Below, one piece after another: positions 43,881 through 53,776 of a DNA stretch of 64,000 nt. The notes below the pieces were generated by a model. The model saw only the letters and a program-made list of their open reading frames with translations. It ran no database searches and was not told the DNA's origin. The position numbers and the translations under genes were made by a program. The DNA is from Phycicoccus sp. CSK15P-2 (GTDB lineage: Bacteria > Actinomycetota > Actinomycetes > Actinomycetales > Dermatophilaceae). Within the stretch, counting starts at the first letter, position 1, and each line of letters opens with the position of its first letter. The stretch lies in contig NZ_JAFDVE010000010.1 of NCBI RefSeq assembly GCF_016888005.1, positions 32,978-96,977 on the forward strand. The letters run 5' to 3'.

Positions 43881-45062
43881 TCAGCCGGCCGCGTAGGCGG
43901 CGACGAGGTCCTCCCAGCGCGCCGGCTCGGTGTTCCACTCCTTGCAGTGCCGCGCGAGCCGCCACTCCTCGAAGGTGACGAGGTCCGGGCGGGCCTGCGC
44001 CAGGGCGAGGGACGGCCCGAACGGGACGAACTCGTCGTCGGCCGAGTGGATGAGCAGCACCCGGTGGCGCAGCTCGTCCGCGCGGTGCACCCAGTCGGTG
44101 AGCGCGAGGTCGACGCCCTCGTGGACGCCGACGAGCCGGTGCCCCCACCGCTGACGCATCATCGCGCGGGCGAGCGAGCCCACCGGGCGCGGGATGTGGT
44201 GCTCCCGGGCGTGGTGGGCGAGGACGTCACCCCAGTCGACGACGGGCGCGTCGAGGACGACCCGGGACACCATCTCCGCCCGGGGCGAGCGGTCGAGGAG
44301 CTGGAGGACGATCGCTCCACCCATCGACCAGCCGCCGAGCAGGATCTCCGTGGCCCCGCGCGCGGCGGCGTACCCGAGGGCGGCGTCGACGTCGCGCCAC
44401 TCCGAGAGCCCGAGCGCGTAGCGGCCGTCCGGCCCGGCCGGCACCCCGTGGTCGTTGCGGTAGCTCGGGACGAGGCAGGTCCACCCCTGGGCGTGCAGCG
44501 GCGGGATCATCCGCAGCGCCTCCTCGAGGCGCGCGCCCCGGCCGTGCACGAGGACGGCCCACCGCGAGCCCGGCCCCCCCGGCGGCGGGACGAGCCACGC
44601 GGGCATCGAGCCGAGCTCGCCGTCGTACGTGACGTGCTCGGTCGGGAGGCCGAGGCTGTCGTCGGGCGGCGCCGCGTAGAAGTACTGGTTCCATCGGGCC
44701 GGGCCCGGGCCGATGTCACCTGCGTCGACCCCGAGGAGCTCGCGGGTCACGAGCCCGGCGGCGGCATCGAGCTCGAGGACGTCGCCGAGCCTGGCGTGCC
44801 CGGCGCCACCGGAGGTCCACAGGCCGTAGCGCCCGGGGACGACGGTCTCTGCGTTCGTGTCGAGGACGACGGCGCGCCCGTCCGCGCACCGCACGACGAC
44901 ATCGTCGGGTCGGTGGGCGTCCGGCGTGAGCACCCGGCGGGCGAAGTACGCGGCCGCGGTGAGCGACCCGGCCGCGGACGCGACGACCGTCGTGCCGCCG
45001 ACCGCGGCACCGGCGACCGCGGCCACCTTGGCGCGGCTCGGCCCGCTGCGCCCCGTGGTCAC
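43881..45062 (-). CDS. Alpha/beta hydrolase with N-terminal membrane anchor
   Basis: 393 residues. The N-terminus has a hydrophobic anchor (VAAVAGAAVGGTTVVASAAG). The hydrolase core shows the nucleophile elbow GGWSMGGA, the oxyanion segment VLVHGRG, LLIHSADDEFVPF for the acid and the His in ARHCKEW. Substrate unknown. The GTG start at 45062 overlaps the ligase stop (GTGA), so both are on one transcript, although no functional link is evident. Confidence 0.85.
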   Translation of the reverse strand: MTTGRSGPSRAKVAAVAGAAVGGTTVVASAAGSLTAAAYFARRVLTPDAHRPDDVVVRCADGRAVVLDTNAETVVPGRYGLWTSGGAGHARLGDVLELDAAAGLVTRELLGVDAGDIGPGPARWNQYFYAAPPDDSLGLPTEHVTYDGELGSMPAWLVPPPGGPGSRWAVLVHGRGARLEEALRMIPPLHAQGWTCLVPSYRNDHGVPAGPDGRYALGLSEWRDVDAALGYAAARGATEILLGGWSMGGAIVLQLLDRSPRAEMVSRVVLDAPVVDWGDVLAHHAREHHIPRPVGSLARAMMRQRWGHRLVGVHEGVDLALTDWVHRADELRHRVLLIHSADDEFVPFGPSLALAQARPDLVTFEEWRLARHCKEWNTEPARWEDLVAAYAAG

Positions 45063-47227
45063 GGGCCCTCGCCGGCGAGGACGGCGGAGAGGTCGTAGGA
45101 CACGGGCTCGTCGAGCTGGTCGTAGGTGCAGTCGGCAGGGTCCTTGTCGGGCCGCCACCGGACGAACTGCGCGGTGTGCCGGAACCGCACGCCCTCCATG
45201 TGGTCGTACCGGACCTCGACGACCCGCTCGGGGCGCAGCGGCACGAACGACAGGTCCTTGCCGGCGGCCCACCGGCTGCCGGCGGCGTTCTGCGGGGTGC
45301 GGGTGCCCTCCACCTGCCTCGCCCACGCCCACGGGTGGTGGTCGAAGTCCGTGACGAGCGGCTGGAGCTCCTCGAACAGCTCCGTGCGGCGGGCCATGGG
45401 GAACGCCCCGATGACCCCGACCGAGAGCAGCGAGCCCTCGGCGTCGTGGATGCCGAGCAGCAGGCTGCCGATGGCGTCCGGGCCCGACTTGTGCACCCGG
45501 TAGCCCGCGACGACGCAGTCGGCGGTGCGCTCGTGCTTGACCTTGAGCATCGTGCGCTTGTCCGGCTCGTACGTGCCGTCCGCCGGCTTGGCGACGAGAC
45601 CGTCCAGCCCCGCACCCTCGAACTCGGTGAACCACCGGGCGGCGGTCTCCCGGTCGGTCGTCGCCGGGGTGACGTGGACCGGCGGCCGTGCGTCACCCAG
45701 CGCCTCCTCGAGCAGGGCACGACGTTCCGCGAACGGACGGCCCGTGAGGTCGTCCTCGCCGAGGGCCAGGAGGTCGAAGGCGACGAACCGGGCCGGGGTC
45801 TCCGTGGACAGCTTCGTCACCCGGCTGGCCGCGGGATGGATGCGCTGGCTCAGGAGCTCGAAGTCGAGGCGGTCCTCCCCCGGCCGGACGACGACGATCT
45901 CGCCGTCGACGACGCACTGGTCGGGCAGGTTGGCCAACGCCGCCTCGACGAGCTCGGGGAAGTAGCGGGTCATCGGCTTCTCGTTGCGGCTGCCGATCTC
46001 GACCCGGTCCCCGGACCGGAACACGATCGAGCGGAAGCCGTCCCACTTCGGCTCGTAGACGACCTCGGTGTCCTGGAGCGCCTTGGCATCCAGCCCCTTG
46101 ACCGGCTTCGCCAGCATGGGCGGCACCGGCGGGACGACCGGCATCCCCCACTCCTCGCGCAGCGCGGCGTCGCGCTCCGCCTTCGGAGCCATGTACTCGT
46201 CGTCCGCCTTGTCCTGGCGCCGCTTGGACGGCTGCACCCGCGGCGGCTCGCCGGGCATCTTGGGGTAGTCGGGAGGGAAGCTCAGCTCGCCGAGACCCCG
46301 CTCGGCGACGTCCCGGTCCCACAGGGCGATGGCGGACGCGACGTCACCGACCGCGTCGTCGATGCCGGCCCAGGCGTCGCCGCGGTCCTCGAGGACGTCC
46401 GGGACGGTGAGCACCGTGAAATCCCCGGGAACGACGGTCGTGAGCTCCTCCCAGGTGACCGGCATCGAGACCGGAGCCCCGGCCAGCGGCCGCGGGCTGT
46501 AGGCGGAGGCGATCGTGCGGTCGCGGCAGGCCTGGTTGAAGTCGACGAAGACCCGCTCGCCACGCTCCTCCTTCCACCACGACGCCGTGACGAGGTCGGG
46601 CAGCCGGCGCTCGAGCTCGCGGGCGATGCCGATGACGCCGTGCCGGACGTCGAGGAACTCGTGGGTGGGCGCGACCCGGGCGTAGACGTGCACGCCGCGG
46701 TTGCCGCTCGTCTTCGCCCAGGCGGTCAGCCCGAGCTCGGCCATGAGCTCCCGCAGGGCCTGGGCGGCCTCGACCGCGTCGGAGAACGTCCGGCCCGGCT
46801 GCGGGTCGAGGTCGATGCGCAGCTCGTCCGGGTTGTCGTTGTCGGCCGTCCGCACCGGCCAGGGGTGGAACGTCACGGTGTTCATCTGGACCGCCCAGAC
46901 CGCCGTGGCGACCTCGTCGACGACGACCTGGTCGTGCCGCCGACCGCTCGGGTAGCGACAGCGCGTGGTGCGCACCCAGTCGGGCATCCCCTTGGGCGGG
47001 TTCTTCTGGTAGAACTCCTCGGCCTCGATGCCCTCGGGGAAGCGCTGGAGGGTGACCGGACGGTCGCCGATGTGCTGGACGAGCGCGTCGCCGACGGCCA
47101 TGACGTAGCCCGCGAGGTCGCCCTTGGTGATGCCGGCGTCCGGCCACATGACGCGGTCGGGACTGCTGAGCCGGATCTCCCGGCCCCCCTTCGGGCCCTC
47201 GACCTCGACGATCTGCGCATCGGCCAT
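45059..47227 (-). CDS. ATP-dependent DNA ligase fused to LigD-type polymerase domain (POL-LIG, no phosphoesterase)
   Basis: 722-residue DNA repair enzyme. Residues 1-290 form the LigD POL (archaeo-eukaryotic primase) domain with the catalytic DLDP in ELRIDLDPQPG and further VFVDFNQACRDRT. A linker of about 70 residues follows, then an ATP ligase with motif I YEPKWDGFRS (active Lys), FVAFDLLALGEDD, GLDGLVAK and motif V MLKVKHERTAD. The ligase half resembles LigC. The phosphoesterase domain usually between or before these in bacterial LigD is missing. It probably serves non-homologous end joining with Ku, which is not in the window. ATG at 47227. Confidence 0.9.
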   Translation of the reverse strand: MADAQIVEVEGPKGGREIRLSSPDRVMWPDAGITKGDLAGYVMAVGDALVQHIGDRPVTLQRFPEGIEAEEFYQKNPPKGMPDWVRTTRCRYPSGRRHDQVVVDEVATAVWAVQMNTVTFHPWPVRTADNDNPDELRIDLDPQPGRTFSDAVEAAQALRELMAELGLTAWAKTSGNRGVHVYARVAPTHEFLDVRHGVIGIARELERRLPDLVTASWWKEERGERVFVDFNQACRDRTIASAYSPRPLAGAPVSMPVTWEELTTVVPGDFTVLTVPDVLEDRGDAWAGIDDAVGDVASAIALWDRDVAERGLGELSFPPDYPKMPGEPPRVQPSKRRQDKADDEYMAPKAERDAALREEWGMPVVPPVPPMLAKPVKGLDAKALQDTEVVYEPKWDGFRSIVFRSGDRVEIGSRNEKPMTRYFPELVEAALANLPDQCVVDGEIVVVRPGEDRLDFELLSQRIHPAASRVTKLSTETPARFVAFDLLALGEDDLTGRPFAERRALLEEALGDARPPVHVTPATTDRETAARWFTEFEGAGLDGLVAKPADGTYEPDKRTMLKVKHERTADCVVAGYRVHKSGPDAIGSLLLGIHDAEGSLLSVGVIGAFPMARRTELFEELQPLVTDFDHHPWAWARQVEGTRTPQNAAGSRWAAGKDLSFVPLRPERVVEVRYDHMEGVRFRHTAQFVRWRPDKDPADCTYDQLDEPVSYDLSAVLAGEGP

Positions 47228-47336
47228 GAGCGCGAGCCTACTGAGCCGCACCGACCGCCGTGTCACGGGAGATGACGCGGCCCATTCGGCCGGCCGCGGC
47301 GGGAACCATCGACGCGCCGCCGGTGTTGGGACGGAC

Positions 47337-47774
47337 ATGACGATGAAGCCGACCGACCGCGAGTACACGGTGACGAAGTCCGACGCGCAGTGGCGCGAGC
47401 AGCTCTCGCCGCAGGAGTTCCAGGTGCTGCGTGAGGCCGGCACCGAGCGACCCTTCACGGGCGAGTACACCGACACGAGGACCGAGGGCGTCTACGCGTG
47501 CCGGGCCTGCGGCACCGAGCTCTTCCGGTCCGACACGAAGTTCGAGAGCCACTGCGGGTGGCCGTCCTTCTACACGCCGCTGGCGGGTGAGTCGGTCGAG
47601 CTCATCGAGGACCGCACGCTCGGCATGGTGCGCGTCGAGGTCCGGTGCGCCACGTGCGGCAGCCACCTCGGCCACGTCTTCGAGGGCGAGGGCTACGACA
47701 CCCCCACCGACCAGCGCTACTGCATCAACTCGATCAGCCTCACCCTGCACCCCACCGACGCCGGGGCCGGCTGA
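47337..47774 (+). CDS. msrB: Peptide-methionine (R)-S-oxide reductase
   Basis: 145-residue cytosolic enzyme that repairs methionine-R-sulfoxide. Zinc cysteines lie in CRACG and CATCG, with HCGWPSFYTPL and the catalytic Cys in QRYCINSISL. Full length for the family. The ATG at 47337 (MTMKPTDREYTVTKSD) is preferred over upstream extensions that overlap the ligase. Converges with the type VII-like cassette. Confidence 0.95.
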   Translation: MTMKPTDREYTVTKSDAQWREQLSPQEFQVLREAGTERPFTGEYTDTRTEGVYACRACGTELFRSDTKFESHCGWPSFYTPLAGESVELIEDRTLGMVRVEVRCATCGSHLGHVFEGEGYDTPTDQRYCINSISLTLHPTDAGAG

Positions 47775-47800
47775 GCCGTCGCGGCGTCAGCGGCCGGCGC

Positions 47801-48139
47801 TCACCACGTCCCGCCCGGCCCCGGTGGCGCCGGCGGGGTCTCCGAGGTGTCGGGGCCGCCCTCCACCGTGCGGCGGGCCTCCTCGATCTCGGTGTCCGAC
47901 ATCTGCTCGTAGCGCTCCCACCCGGCGTCGGCCAGCGGTCCGACGAAGGACCCGACCGCACCCTCGCGGGCGACGTCGCGCAGCGACGCCCTCCCCTCGA
48001 GGACCGCGCGGAGGCGGTCCGCCACCGGCGGGTCGGCCGCGTCGCGCAGCGTCTCGAGCGAGCGCCGCAGGGCGCGGTCGAGGTCCGGCCGGTCGGCCAG
48101 GCCGGGCAGCAGGGGTCCGTGGGACGGTCGGTCGGTCAC
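47801..48139 (-). CDS. Small hypothetical protein, third gene of type VII-like cassette
   Basis: 112 residues, soluble, acidic, ending in a Pro/Gly-rich tail (TPPAPPGPGGTW). No recognisable domain; LRRSLETLRDAADPPVADRLRAVLEG is predicted helical. The GTG start lies 3 nt after the stop of the 247-residue gene, so it is probably co-expressed. A chaperone or immunity role for the neighbours would be speculation. Confidence 0.65.
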   Translation of the reverse strand: MTDRPSHGPLLPGLADRPDLDRALRRSLETLRDAADPPVADRLRAVLEGRASLRDVAREGAVGSFVGPLADAGWERYEQMSDTEIEEARRTVEGGPDTSETPPAPPGPGGTW

Positions 48140-48142
48140 GGT

Positions 48143-48886
48143 CTACACCGCCTTGTTGTCGTAGTCGCCGGGGAGCGAGACGTGCAGCGCCGAGTCGAGG
48201 TTGGCGCTGTACACGACCACGACGCCGAGCGAGGCGTTCGCGATCTGGAAGGCGGCGTCGATGGCGTCGACGACCTGCTTCACCTTGAGGACCGCCGCGG
48301 CGATGGACGCGGCCGCCGCACCGCTGCCGATGAGACCACCCGCCCCGGTCCAGGAGGTCGCGGCGGCCGCTGCGAGGGAGGCCGCCGCACACAGGACGAG
48401 GTCGAACACCGCCTCGATGCCGTCCTCGACGGACTTGCCGCACTCGTAGACGCCGAACGCCATCTCGTTGCAGTTGTCGGCGATGTGGTCGAGGTCCGCG
48501 GACAGACCGCGCATCTGGGCCGAGAGGCCGGCGAAGTAGACGCCCATGGCGTCGGCCGCCTCGCCCTTCCACCCGCTCCGCGCGAGCCCGACGCCCGAGT
48601 CGAGCTTGTCGGCATAGGTCTCGCAGAACTTCGACAGGTTGCGATAGGCCCCCGCGGTCCGTGACACGTCCTGCCAGTCGCCCGCGAGCATGTCGGACCA
48701 CGCGGTGGGGATGTCGTCCCCACCCATGTGGGTCCACGCGGTGAGCGCGAACTTCCCGAGCGAGGGAACCTTGTCGCGGGCCCCGAGGATGGCGTCCCAC
48801 TCGGCGGGGATTGCCTCCTCGGGCGACGGCTCGAACAGCCATCCGCTCGGGTCGTACCCTCCGCCGCCCGCCGGCGTGTACGCCAT
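48143..48886 (-). CDS. WXG100-like secretion substrate with hydrophobic C-terminal region
   Basis: 247 residues. The N-terminal 130 residues are predicted helical hairpins with LARSGWKGEAADAMGVYF, a W-x-G turn like that of ESX substrates. The C-terminal part is hydrophobic and Ala-rich (LVLCAAASLAAAAAT, GLIGSGAAAASIAAAVL). It is translationally coupled to the 115-residue gene (ATG and TGA share one base). It is probably a type VII secreted effector or pore-like protein; its activity is unknown. Confidence 0.7.
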   Translation of the reverse strand: MAYTPAGGGGYDPSGWLFEPSPEEAIPAEWDAILGARDKVPSLGKFALTAWTHMGGDDIPTAWSDMLAGDWQDVSRTAGAYRNLSKFCETYADKLDSGVGLARSGWKGEAADAMGVYFAGLSAQMRGLSADLDHIADNCNEMAFGVYECGKSVEDGIEAVFDLVLCAAASLAAAAATSWTGAGGLIGSGAAAASIAAAVLKVKQVVDAIDAAFQIANASLGVVVVYSANLDSALHVSLPGDYDNKAV

Positions 48887-49233
48887 CAACGGCTCCAGTA
48901 CGAGCTGTCGATGGCACTCGCGGCGTCGCGGTCGGTCGACCGGTACTCCCGCTTGGAGGCGACGACCTCGTCGGCGGCGCGTCCCGAGATCTCCGACAGG
49001 CGCCCGAAGACGTCCGTGAGCCGGTCCTGGGAGGCCAGCGCGACATCGGCCAGCTTGACCATGAGCCCGCTGCCCGACGAGTCGACGTCCCCGTGGGCCT
49101 GCACGTACGCCACGGCGTTGTCGGCGTCGGCCCGCAGCTCGTCGAGCGCCTCGTGCAACGGCGTCAGGGCGTCGGGCCGCACGGAGAACCGCTCGTTGCG
49201 GCTCCCGCTGCCGTGGGTGTCCTGGTCCCGCAT
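48886..49233 (-). CDS. EspC/WXG100-like small protein with YxxxD signal
   Basis: 115-residue helical protein: RNERFSVRPDALTPLHEALD, then LMVKLADVALASQDRLTDVF. The C-terminal REYRSTDRDAASAI contains YxxxD, the general type VII secretion signal. It is the first gene of a three-gene unit, and its stop overlaps the start of the WXG-containing partner. Such pairs form heterodimers for export by an ESX machine, which is not encoded in this window. Confidence 0.7.
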   Translation of the reverse strand: MRDQDTHGSGSRNERFSVRPDALTPLHEALDELRADADNAVAYVQAHGDVDSSGSGLMVKLADVALASQDRLTDVFGRLSEISGRAADEVVASKREYRSTDRDAASAIDSSYWSR

Positions 49234-49346
49234 GTGTCCCCTCCGTGGTCGGTGCGCCGGTCGGCGCCATCGTGCCCCAGGACGCCCCCCGGATCGATGG
49301 GGACGGCTCCCCCACCGGTCGAACGGACGACCCTCGGGCAGCGGTC

Positions 49347-50072
49347 TCAGCGGAGGCGGGCCACCAGGTCACGGACCTCGACGCGCGGGCCCGTGTAGAA
49401 CGGCACCTCCTCGCGCACGTGCCGCCGGGCGCCCGAGGCCCGCAGCTCGCGCATGAGGTCGACGATGCGGTGCAGCTCGTCCGCCTCGAAGGCCAGGACC
49501 CACTCGTAGTCCCCGAGCGCGAACGACGCGATGGTGTTGGCCCGCACGTCGGGGTAGTCGCGCGCCATCCTGCCGTGCTCGACGAGCAGCGCACGCCGCT
49601 CCTCGTCCGGGAGCAGGTACCACTCGTAGGAGCGCACGAAGGGGTAGACGCATACGTAGTCGCGTGCCTCCTCGTCGGCCATGAACGCGGGGATGTGGCT
49701 CTTGTTGAACTCGGCGGGCCGGTGCAGTGCCGCCGCCGACCACACGGGCTCGAGCGCCTGCCCGACCACGGTGCGCAGCAGCCGGTGGTAGCCGTCCTGG
49801 AGCGCCTCGATCGTCTCGGCGTGCCACCACACCATGAGGTCGGCCTCGGCCCGCAGGCCCGCGACGTCGTACAGGCCGCGGACGACGACGTCCCGCGCGC
49901 CGAGCTCGTCGAACAGCGCCTCGACCTCGCCGGCGAGTGCGTCGCGATCGGCGTCGCCGAGCGGCTCGGCGAGTGCGAACACCGACCACATCGAGTACCG
50001 GATGGTGTCGTTGATCTCGCGGATCCGGGCGGCGCCGGGCTTGCCCGTGCTCGGACGGGACGGGGTGCTCAT
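49347..50072 (-). CDS. hemQ: Coproheme decarboxylase (HemQ/ChdC)
   Basis: 241-residue chlorite-dismutase-fold enzyme that converts coproheme III to heme b using hydrogen peroxide, the last step of the coproporphyrin-dependent pathway. Typical segments: [28 protein letters not shown] and the [17 protein letters not shown] motif holding the reactive tyrosine. ATG at 50072 overlaps the hemY stop by 4 nt (ATGA). Confidence 0.94.
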   Translation of the reverse strand: MSTPSRPSTGKPGAARIREINDTIRYSMWSVFALAEPLGDADRDALAGEVEALFDELGARDVVVRGLYDVAGLRAEADLMVWWHAETIEALQDGYHRLLRTVVGQALEPVWSAAALHRPAEFNKSHIPAFMADEEARDYVCVYPFVRSYEWYLLPDEERRALLVEHGRMARDYPDVRANTIASFALGDYEWVLAFEADELHRIVDLMRELRASGARRHVREEVPFYTGPRVEVRDLVARLR

Positions 50073-51508
50073 CGTGCTTCTCCTCGGGAGGCGGCGGTGG
50101 ACAGATGGTGGGCGACGGCGTGTGCGGCCGTCGTCGCGGAGGCGATGACCGCGGGGATGCCGACGCCGTCGTAGGAGGCCCCGGCGACCTCGACGCCCGG
50201 GAGGCGCGCGACGTCGCGGCGGACCGCGGCGACCCGCCCGACGTGACCGACGGCGTACTGCGGCAGGGCTCCCCCCCACCGTTGGACGTGGTGGTCGACG
50301 ACGGGAGGCAGCGGTCGGCCGAGGAGCTCGCCGACCTCCGTGCGGGCCAGCCCGACGAGCTCGGTGTCGTCCCTCCGGAGCGCGGCGTGCTCCCCCGCCC
50401 GGCCGACCGAGGCGCGCAGGTGGACGACGTCCCGGGACAGCGCGCCGACCCAGGCCCACTTGGCGAAGGAGAAGGTCGACGCCTTGACCACCCGCCCTTC
50501 GACCGGTGGCACGAGCACCCCGGAGCCCGTCACGTCGGTCAGACCCGCACGGTGGACGGCGAGCGTCACGACGGCCGTCGAGGCCGTCTCGACCTCCCCG
50601 AGCAGGCGGGACGCCTCCGGCGCGTGCCCGGCCAGCAGCCGGCCTGCGGGAGCCGGCGGGACGGCGAGCACGACGGCGTCGGCCTCCACGGCGTCGGGCG
50701 CGGCGGCGGAGCCGACGACGAGCCGCCATCGGTCGCCGACGCGCTCCAGACCCCGGACGACGGCGCCGGTGCGGACGAGCGCGCCACGAGCGCGCAGGGC
50801 GTCCTCGACGAGCGACGCGAGCCGGCCGAGACCGCCGACGAGGCCCGCGAACGGCGGGCGCGCGGACCCGTCGGAGGCGGACGGCGCAGCCGGCCGTCCC
50901 CCGAGCAGGCTCTCACCGCGGACCGCCCGCTCCCAGAGCACCGGCATCGTCGCCTGCAGCGACAACCGCCGCGCGTGGCCGGCGTACACCCCACCGAGCA
51001 GCGGCTCGACGAGGCGGTCGACCACTGCCGGGCCGAGCCGGGCGGAGACGTACTCGCCCACCGAGACGTCCCCGCTCGGTGCACCCCCCGCCCACGGCTG
51101 CTCGTCGGCGAGCCGGGTGACCTCGTCGTCGGTGAGGATGCCGCGCGCCGAGAACGGGTCGGCGGGCACCCCCATGAGCGTCGCCCGCGGCATCGGGTAC
51201 AGCGCCCCCCGGGACCAGACCGAGGCGCTCGTCGTCGCGGGCGCCACGACGTCGTCGCCCCCACCGACCCTGGCCATGAGGTCGACGGCCTCCGGGCGGA
51301 CGGCGAGGACGGACTCGGCGCCGACGTCGACCCGGTGGCCCGCGACCGACTCGGAGCGCAGCTTGCCCCCCGTCCGCTCGCCGGCCTCCAGCACCGTGAC
51401 GGCTGCGTCGGGGAGGGCGTCGAGCACCTCCAGTGCCGCCGCGAGACCCGCGATACCCCCGCCGACGACGGCGACGTGCGGTCGGGTCGTCACGGGCGCG
51501 GAGGACAT
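50069..51508 (-). CDS. hemY: Coproporphyrinogen III oxidase (HemY/CgoX)
   Basis: 479-residue FAD enzyme that oxidises coproporphyrinogen III to coproporphyrin III in Gram-positive heme synthesis. FAD-binding [14 protein letters not shown] near the N-terminus and the C-terminal [19 protein letters not shown] are present. It is coupled to hemQ. The ATG at 51508 opens [18 protein letters not shown]. hemE lies nearby in the same direction, separated by a lipoprotein gene on the other strand. Confidence 0.93.
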   Translation of the reverse strand: MSSAPVTTRPHVAVVGGGIAGLAAALEVLDALPDAAVTVLEAGERTGGKLRSESVAGHRVDVGAESVLAVRPEAVDLMARVGGGDDVVAPATTSASVWSRGALYPMPRATLMGVPADPFSARGILTDDEVTRLADEQPWAGGAPSGDVSVGEYVSARLGPAVVDRLVEPLLGGVYAGHARRLSLQATMPVLWERAVRGESLLGGRPAAPSASDGSARPPFAGLVGGLGRLASLVEDALRARGALVRTGAVVRGLERVGDRWRLVVGSAAAPDAVEADAVVLAVPPAPAGRLLAGHAPEASRLLGEVETASTAVVTLAVHRAGLTDVTGSGVLVPPVEGRVVKASTFSFAKWAWVGALSRDVVHLRASVGRAGEHAALRRDDTELVGLARTEVGELLGRPLPPVVDHHVQRWGGALPQYAVGHVGRVAAVRRDVARLPGVEVAGASYDGVGIPAVIASATTAAHAVAHHLSTAASRGEAR

Positions 51509-51677
51509 GGCCTCAGAGTCTCACGCGTGCCGGAACCGGCCGTCGCCGGGCGACCCTGCCGGTGGGCGCGACCACACAGTGCCCGCATCGTGACCTGATC
51601 GAGACCGGCGGCCCGGAACCACCGCCCGGCCGACAGCGCCCCACCGGACGACAGCGCCCGCCGACGAAGGAGTCACC

Positions 51678-52664
51678 GTGCCCTCCACCGCCCGACCGAC
51701 CCGACCCACGACACGCCTCGCCGGCGTCGCGGCATCCGCCCTCCTGGCCCTGGCCGCGCTCACCGCGTGCAGCGGGGCGGGCGACCAGGGCGCGGGTGGC
51801 GCCGCGGACAGCAGCGCCTCCGACGTCGGCGCCGTGAGCGAGCAGGAGCTCGCCGAGAGCGATGCCGCCGACCCCTCGGCGCCCGTACAGCGAACACAGG
51901 GCGCCGCGACCACCGACGTCGCCGCGGCCGTCGCGGACCGCAAGCTCGCCCGCCGGGCGGCCGTGTCCCTCGAGGTCGCCGACATCGCCGCCGCCGCGGA
52001 CCGGCTGCGGGTCGTCGCCGCCGGCAAGGAGGGGATCGTCGTCGCCGAGGAGATGGCCGTCGAGCCAGACGCCCCCGCCGAGGACGGCACGACGTCCCCG
52101 CGTCCCTCCGGGTACGGCACGGTCACCATCGCCGTCCCGACGGACGGTCTCGACGCCACCCTGGACGAGGTCGCGAAGGTCGGCACCGTGCTGTCCCGCA
52201 CCACCTCGACCGACGACGTCACGGCCCAGCTCGTCGACACCACCTCTCGGGTGAAGTCGATGCAGGCGAGCGTCGACCGGGTGCGCGCGCTCATGGCCGA
52301 CGCGACCGAGCTGTCCGACGTCGTCGCCCTCGAGGCCGAGCTCTCCCGGCGTCAGGCCGACCTCGAGGCCCTCCAACAGCAGCTCGCCGGGCTCGAGGAC
52401 CGGGTCGCGCTCTCCCCCGTCACGGTGAACCTCAGCACGCCGGGCGCCGAGCGGCCCGAGGAGGACCCCACCGGCTTCCTCGCCGGGCTCGCCGCGGGGT
52501 GGGACGCGTTCACGACCTCGGTGCGGCTGCTGCTCACCCTGCTCGGCGCACTGCTGCCGTTCGCCGTCGCGGGAGCGCTCGTCGTCCTCCCGCTCGTCGT
52601 GTGGCTGCGCCGCCGCCGCACCCCGGCCACCGCCACCCCGCCGCCCGCGGCGCCGAGCGCCTGA
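51678..52664 (+). CDS. DUF4349 lipoprotein
   Basis: 328-residue membrane-anchored lipoprotein. Lipobox LTAC near residue 28-31 after a signal peptide; an Ala/Asp-rich spacer; the DUF4349 domain with ARRAAVSLEVADIAAAADRL, a coiled-coil (ELSRRQADLEALQQQLAGLEDR), and a C-terminal transmembrane helix (LLLTLLGALLPFAVAGALVV). Function unknown. GTG start with AAGGAG upstream. It is inserted between hemY and hemE in opposite orientation. Confidence 0.87.
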   Translation: MPSTARPTRPTTRLAGVAASALLALAALTACSGAGDQGAGGAADSSASDVGAVSEQELAESDAADPSAPVQRTQGAATTDVAAAVADRKLARRAAVSLEVADIAAAADRLRVVAAGKEGIVVAEEMAVEPDAPAEDGTTSPRPSGYGTVTIAVPTDGLDATLDEVAKVGTVLSRTTSTDDVTAQLVDTTSRVKSMQASVDRVRALMADATELSDVVALEAELSRRQADLEALQQQLAGLEDRVALSPVTVNLSTPGAERPEEDPTGFLAGLAAGWDAFTTSVRLLLTLLGALLPFAVAGALVVLPLVVWLRRRRTPATATPPPAAPSA

Positions 52665-52685
52665 CCGCCGGGCTCCCGGACCGGC

Positions 52686-53735
52686 TCAGCGAGCCGAGAG
52701 CTCGTGGACGAGCTCGACGACGCGGGTGACGACGTCCGGGTCGGTCTCCGGGAGCACGCCGTGGCCGAGGTTGAAGATGTGCCCCGGCGCGCTGCGCCCC
52801 TCCTCGACGATCTCGTGCACCCGCTGCTCCAGCGCCTTCCAGGGCGCGAAGAGCATCGCCGGGTCGAGGTTGCCCTGGAGGGGCCACCGCCCGCCGGTGC
52901 GCTCGAGGGCGTCGGTGAGCGAGACCCGGTAGTCGACCCCCACGACATCGGCCCCGGCCAGTCCCATGAGGGTGAGCAGCTCACCGGTGCCGACGCCGAA
53001 GTGGATACGGGGGACCTCGAGGTCGGCGACCGCGGCGAGCGCCTCGGTGGAGTGCTCCTGCACGTAGTGGCTGTAGTCGGCGCGGCTCAGCACCCCGGCC
53101 CAGGAGTCGAAGAGCTGGACCGCCGACGCCCCGGCCTCCACCTGCACGCGCAGGAACGCCCCGGAGATGCGGGCGAGCCGGGCGCACAGGTCGTGCCAGA
53201 GCGCGGGGTCGCCGTGCATGAGCGCCTTGGTGTGCTCGTGGTTGCGCGACGGCCCGCCCTCGACGAGGTAGGACGCGAGCGTGAAGGGTGCCCCGGCGAA
53301 GCCGACGAGGGGCGTGGGCCCGAGCTCGGCGACGAGGGTTCGCACCGACTCGTCGATGTCGGGCACGTCGTCCGGCACGAGGTCGCGGATCCGCTCGACG
53401 TCGGCCCGGGTGCGCACGGGCCGCTCGACCACCGGCCCGACGCCGGGGACGATGTCGAGGTCGACGCCCACGGCCGCGAGTGGCACGACGATGTCGGAGA
53501 AGAAGATCGCGGCGTCCACACCGTGCCTGCGCACCGGCTGGAGGGTGATCTCGGTGACGAGCTCGGGCCGACGGCACGCCTCGAGCATCCCGGTACCCTC
53601 CCGGATCGCCCGGTACTCCGGGAGCGAGCGACCGGCCTGGCGCATGAACCAGACCGGGGTGAACGGGACGTCGAGGCCCCGGGCGGCCCGGACGAGCGGG
53701 GAGTCGACGGCGGCCGGGGTCTGCGAGGTCGTCAC
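52686..53735 (-). CDS. hemE: Uroporphyrinogen decarboxylase
   Basis: 349-residue cytosolic enzyme removing four carboxyl groups from uroporphyrinogen III to give coproporphyrinogen III, the substrate of HemY. The signature [20 protein letters not shown] is complete, and [40 protein letters not shown] and [12 protein letters not shown] follow. The GTG at 53735 starts [12 protein letters not shown]. With hemY and hemQ it completes a coproporphyrin-route heme set. Confidence 0.96.
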   Translation of the reverse strand: MTTSQTPAAVDSPLVRAARGLDVPFTPVWFMRQAGRSLPEYRAIREGTGMLEACRRPELVTEITLQPVRRHGVDAAIFFSDIVVPLAAVGVDLDIVPGVGPVVERPVRTRADVERIRDLVPDDVPDIDESVRTLVAELGPTPLVGFAGAPFTLASYLVEGGPSRNHEHTKALMHGDPALWHDLCARLARISGAFLRVQVEAGASAVQLFDSWAGVLSRADYSHYVQEHSTEALAAVADLEVPRIHFGVGTGELLTLMGLAGADVVGVDYRVSLTDALERTGGRWPLQGNLDPAMLFAPWKALEQRVHEIVEEGRSAPGHIFNLGHGVLPETDPDVVTRVVELVHELSAR

Positions 53736-53776
53736 CCCGCGATCCTCCCACCCCTGGCGGGCCGGAACCGTCTCGG

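Noticed and set aside
47124..47336. Longer MsrB starting at 47124
   Set aside because: The extra 71 residues overlap the ligase gene start on the other strand and have no family similarity; MsrB is complete from 47337.
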